Shown here: positions 61,409 through 64,000 of the stretch, one piece after another | How positions within the stretch are numbered: the first letter of the stretch is position 1 | How the letters are laid out: the number at the start of each line of letters is the position of its first letter | Assembly (NCBI GenBank): GCA_016647705.1 | Contig: CM028328.1 | Location: 47,300,647 to 47,364,646 of the forward strand | Direction: 5' to 3' | DNA length: 64,000 nt | Origin: Eucommia ulmoides | Taxonomy: Eukaryota; Streptophyta; Magnoliopsida; Garryales; Eucommiaceae | Translations under genes and position numbers: made by a program | Notes under the pieces: generated by a model | The model's database searches: none | The model's input: the letters and a program-made list of their open reading frames with translations, nothing else | Told to the model about the DNA's origin: nothing

Positions 61409-61522
61409 TTGGTTTTTAGATTATTGTTAATATTGTGAAAAAGTAACTTGATTTTAATTTAGGCATTTATTTTATTTTTAATTTTTATTTTTAGTTTTGT
61501 TTATCTTGCGAGGTAATTGAAG

Positions 61523-62371
61523 ATGTCTCATCAACAAGTGCTATTGCATTTCTTTCAACGAGATTTCGAGTTGTTTTATTGTGCCTGGGATAGATACAAG
61601 AAGTTGCTCATTCGGTTTCCAAATTATCGTTTCCCAAAGGAGTGTCAACTACTGGACTTCCTCGATGAGTTACTAGCCGCAACAAGAACTTGGGTGAAAC
61701 GAGGAAACGGTACCACCTCTTTCGACCAACTAACTGCAGATGAAGCCTATTAGTTGTTGGAAGACATGGAGGAGTTTGATTTTCAGAGTTGGAATTATTC
61801 AATAAGCTACTAAAGCTTGGGGGATAGTAACACCGTTTTGGCGCTATGGATTGACACCTCGAACCAACATGTGGAGTCTTTTCGCACCCTGGAAGAAATG
61901 TTCGCTAAATTTATGGGGGAGACTCAAGCGTTTAGGAGGGAAACCAATGACCATCTTAGTGAGCATGAGAACCATCTTAACAAAATTAAGACGACCTGCG
62001 TTGAAATTGACGTGACCGTAAAGTCTCTTGAGACGCAAATCGGTCAGCTTATTTGCTTCATTAAAACCAAGTCAGAAGAAGTTAAACTGAGAGACGCATA
62101 AGCCACATCTAATTGTGAAATCCATGGGGAGGAACCAGATACGAGCGGGAGGAACTTGGGTGTGTTCATTGACGATTATGTTAAGGAGGAGAAAACCCAA
62201 GTGTGGATTAGCGATGAAGAATCACATGTTGACAATTATGATTCTTCATCATTTGTGATCCATGTTTTGATGCCACCACCGATCCAAGACGATCACATCT
62301 TTGAGGATCCGATGTGGTTCATTTGTCTTTCACTGCCTTTAACTCTGTTCATTCATGCCAAGCAAACATAA
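61523..62371 (+). pseudogene. gag-like gene of element B, with three stops
   Basis: The frame from ATG 61523 (MSHQQVLLHFFQRDFELFYC) continues through FPNYRFPKECQLLDFLDELL and DQLTADEAY, stops at 61751, resumes with WNYSISY, stops at 61811, and goes on SLGDSNTVLALWIDTSN to ETQIGQLICFIKTK, with a third stop at 62099 and an end at 62369-62371. All parts are in one frame, so the lesions are base changes, not shifts. The QIGQL motif is Athila-like. The product would be a structural capsid-type protein; no zinc knuckle is seen. The same frame in element A reads through at the place of the first two stops, so these arose after the copies split. Confidence 0.65.
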
Positions 62372-62548
62372 AATTTGGAGAAGAATCAAGTTGAGAGTAC
62401 GTGCCAATCAATGCCAAATCTCGCCAAGCTTGAGGGCGTTCTGAATGAAGACCCGTGTGTTGTGTTATATGACACATACTATGGGCGGAAGCCACTCTTT
62501 AATGAGCCCTTCTCCGTGTCAAGCCGATGACATTAAACCAAGCGCTTC

Positions 62549-62564
62549 TTGGGAGGCAACCCAA
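62549..62564 (+). other. Conserved small hairpin TTGGGAGGCAACCCAA in element B
   Basis: Same word and context (AAGCGCTTC before it) as in element A at 1391-1406, kept although the surrounding sequence has drifted. Confidence 0.6.
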
Positions 62565-64000
62565 GTTTCAAAATAAACCAATCCATCTTCGCCGACTACA
62601 CTCGGAGGTAAGATTGTCTCGCCTCCCAAATACGTGTTCAAAACCCCCTTCATCATCATGCGATATATCAAAGGTTGAGTTTGATGTTGTGTCACTGTGG
62701 ACACCGCCCATTTTGAGTTTGGGGGAGATGTTTATGTTTTGTATGCTTTCTAGGATGATATCTTTTTGCTAGTTGTGTTAGTTTAAGTTAAATTGTTTGC
62801 ATACATGTTTGTGTAGTAAAAGTCTGTTGATAGTTGTTGATTTTGTGTGTTGAGTTTTGTAGTTCTTCTGGGCTATTACCCGATGACGATATTATCTCCT
62901 AGTTATTTATCGAGGTTAAGGGTAATGCCCATGCATGTGTGTTCTGTGTGTTTGATATTTCATTTTGGTAAAAGTTATTGTTGATCCTAATTTGCACGAG
63001 CACGTAGACTCAATGTATAGTTATTCAATTGATTTGAGGCCGATTATTCAGTAGCAAGTTCATGACAATTTTAGGGATTCTAGAACCTGATTGGGGAAAA
63101 ATTGAGGCAAAATCCTAGGTGAGGTAGTTCAGGAGACATGATTTAGGTATTCATTTTGATCACTTGAGCCGTTGAAGCCTATCGTGTTATATGTTTTATC
63201 CCTCGTTATTTTGTCGAAGCCTATTAGCCGTTTCAATTCTGAACACCTAACAAATACCCTGGCCAATTAAAAATTTTCCAAACCACTGTCGCTAAATCTA
63301 AGGTACAATTTAAGTCAAAATCAAATGAGCATTTGTATAAGCTACTTGAAGGGAGCGGTGGGGTTTTGGGCGAAATTTTGATTGGTTCGGTATTCGAGTA
63401 CTCACTTGTCATTTTTCTATCGTATTCCCACTCCCGTGAAATTGTACAAATCAATTAAGTTTGGGGGTGTAGTCGTTAAAAAAAAAACTATGTAAATATA
63501 GTTCTTATTTTGTTTGTTTTGACAAGTAAGTATAACGTTTTAAAATACTAGTTCAGGGTTGTTTTGAAGTAATCTTTAGGGGTTCGAGAGTGATTGAGTG
63601 CCAAGCGTGTGCCTTAGGTATTGTTGAGATAATAACGTTTACCTATTCCTGATATACCTTTGGCCAGTTGATAAAAATCGAACCAAGTCCTTTTGATCTT
63701 TTTGAATTTCCAAGCCCACATTAGTGGAGAGTGGAACCTAATTTGGCTTATGAAAATCCTATGCCTTATTGGTTTAAGTCATGAGTTTTGTTGGTGGATA
63801 ATCCAATCTGATCTTTGGATGGTTGTATAATTAAGTTTTTGCACACATACTTTAGCAGGATCTAAAATAACATTTACCGTTATTGAATGTTGAAATTCTA
63901 GAACAATACATGGTGTGGTTTTATTCTTGCACTCGATGGGGGTCGTTAAGGGAAAACGTTTTGGTCGATTAGTTGAATTCAAAACTCACACATCGTTATG

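Larger units (their letters stand above)
59964..64000 (+). mobile_element. Element B: Athila-like gag-only element, sister of A, 3' end outside window
   Basis: LTR (59964-61384), primer site (61391-61408), gag (from 61523) and a non-coding tail follow each other on the plus strand and match element A reversed, out to the last base (63880-63980 matches 1-105 reversed). The internal part has no solo-LTR insertion. No polymerase is seen within the window. Confidence 0.75.

Overview
This is nuclear DNA from a flowering plant, most likely a eudicot. The evidence is LTR retrotransposons of plant lineages (Ty1/copia Sirevirus type, Ty3/gypsy Tat type, and an Athila-like family with a tRNA-Asp-type primer site), small inverted-repeat DNA transposons, AT-rich spacers full of microsatellites, and one intron-rich plant splicing-factor gene. 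No bacterial features, CRISPR array, tRNA or rRNA gene was seen. Species cannot be told from the sequence.

Layout. 1-5295: part of an Athila-like gag-only element on the minus strand (element A), with a solo LTR of the same family inside its gag; the 5-bp target duplication is intact. 5296-8904: gene-free, AT-rich, microsatellites. 8905-17746: a Sirevirus on the minus strand with both LTRs and a ruined gag-pol. 18088-19190: a decayed non-autonomous DNA element. 19915-20243: a short fold-back. 21098-21718: an inverted-repeat element with a GC-rich core. 23114-25970: a broken plus-strand gene of the plant Ulp1-protease family. 26250-29420: three pieces of one LTR family in head-to-head and tail-to-tail order. 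30572-40133: a whole Tat-type element with matching CCCCT target duplications, gag only, and a tandem repeat in its 3' untranslated part. 41961-44170: a satellite-like array with about 165-190 bp period. 45652-53358: the one gene that looks functional, a plant RS-subfamily splicing factor (RS40/RS41 type), minus strand, with a DNA element in its last intron. 53507-54246: an inverted-repeat element next to its promoter. 54450-55855: a dense array of palindromic GTTAAC/AACGTT words. 56915-58745: small-element fragments, a 387-bp tandem duplication and a Ty3 reverse transcriptase relic. 58793-59958: another LTR fragment, abutting element B (59964-64000), a sister of element A in the opposite orientation.

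How it works together. The splicing-factor gene has six exons. The five coding exons join in phase to 394 residues: two RRMs and a serine/proline/arginine-rich tail. All retroelement proteins seen carry stops, frameshifts or deletions, so none looks able to move itself. The most informative structures are the nested solo LTR with its empty-site sister at the other end of the window, the gag-only Tat element with its tandem-repeat tail, the satellite array and the GTTAAC array. I found no convincing evidence of a wholly new enzymatic system; the least explained sequences are the GTTAAC array and the 41961-44170 array.
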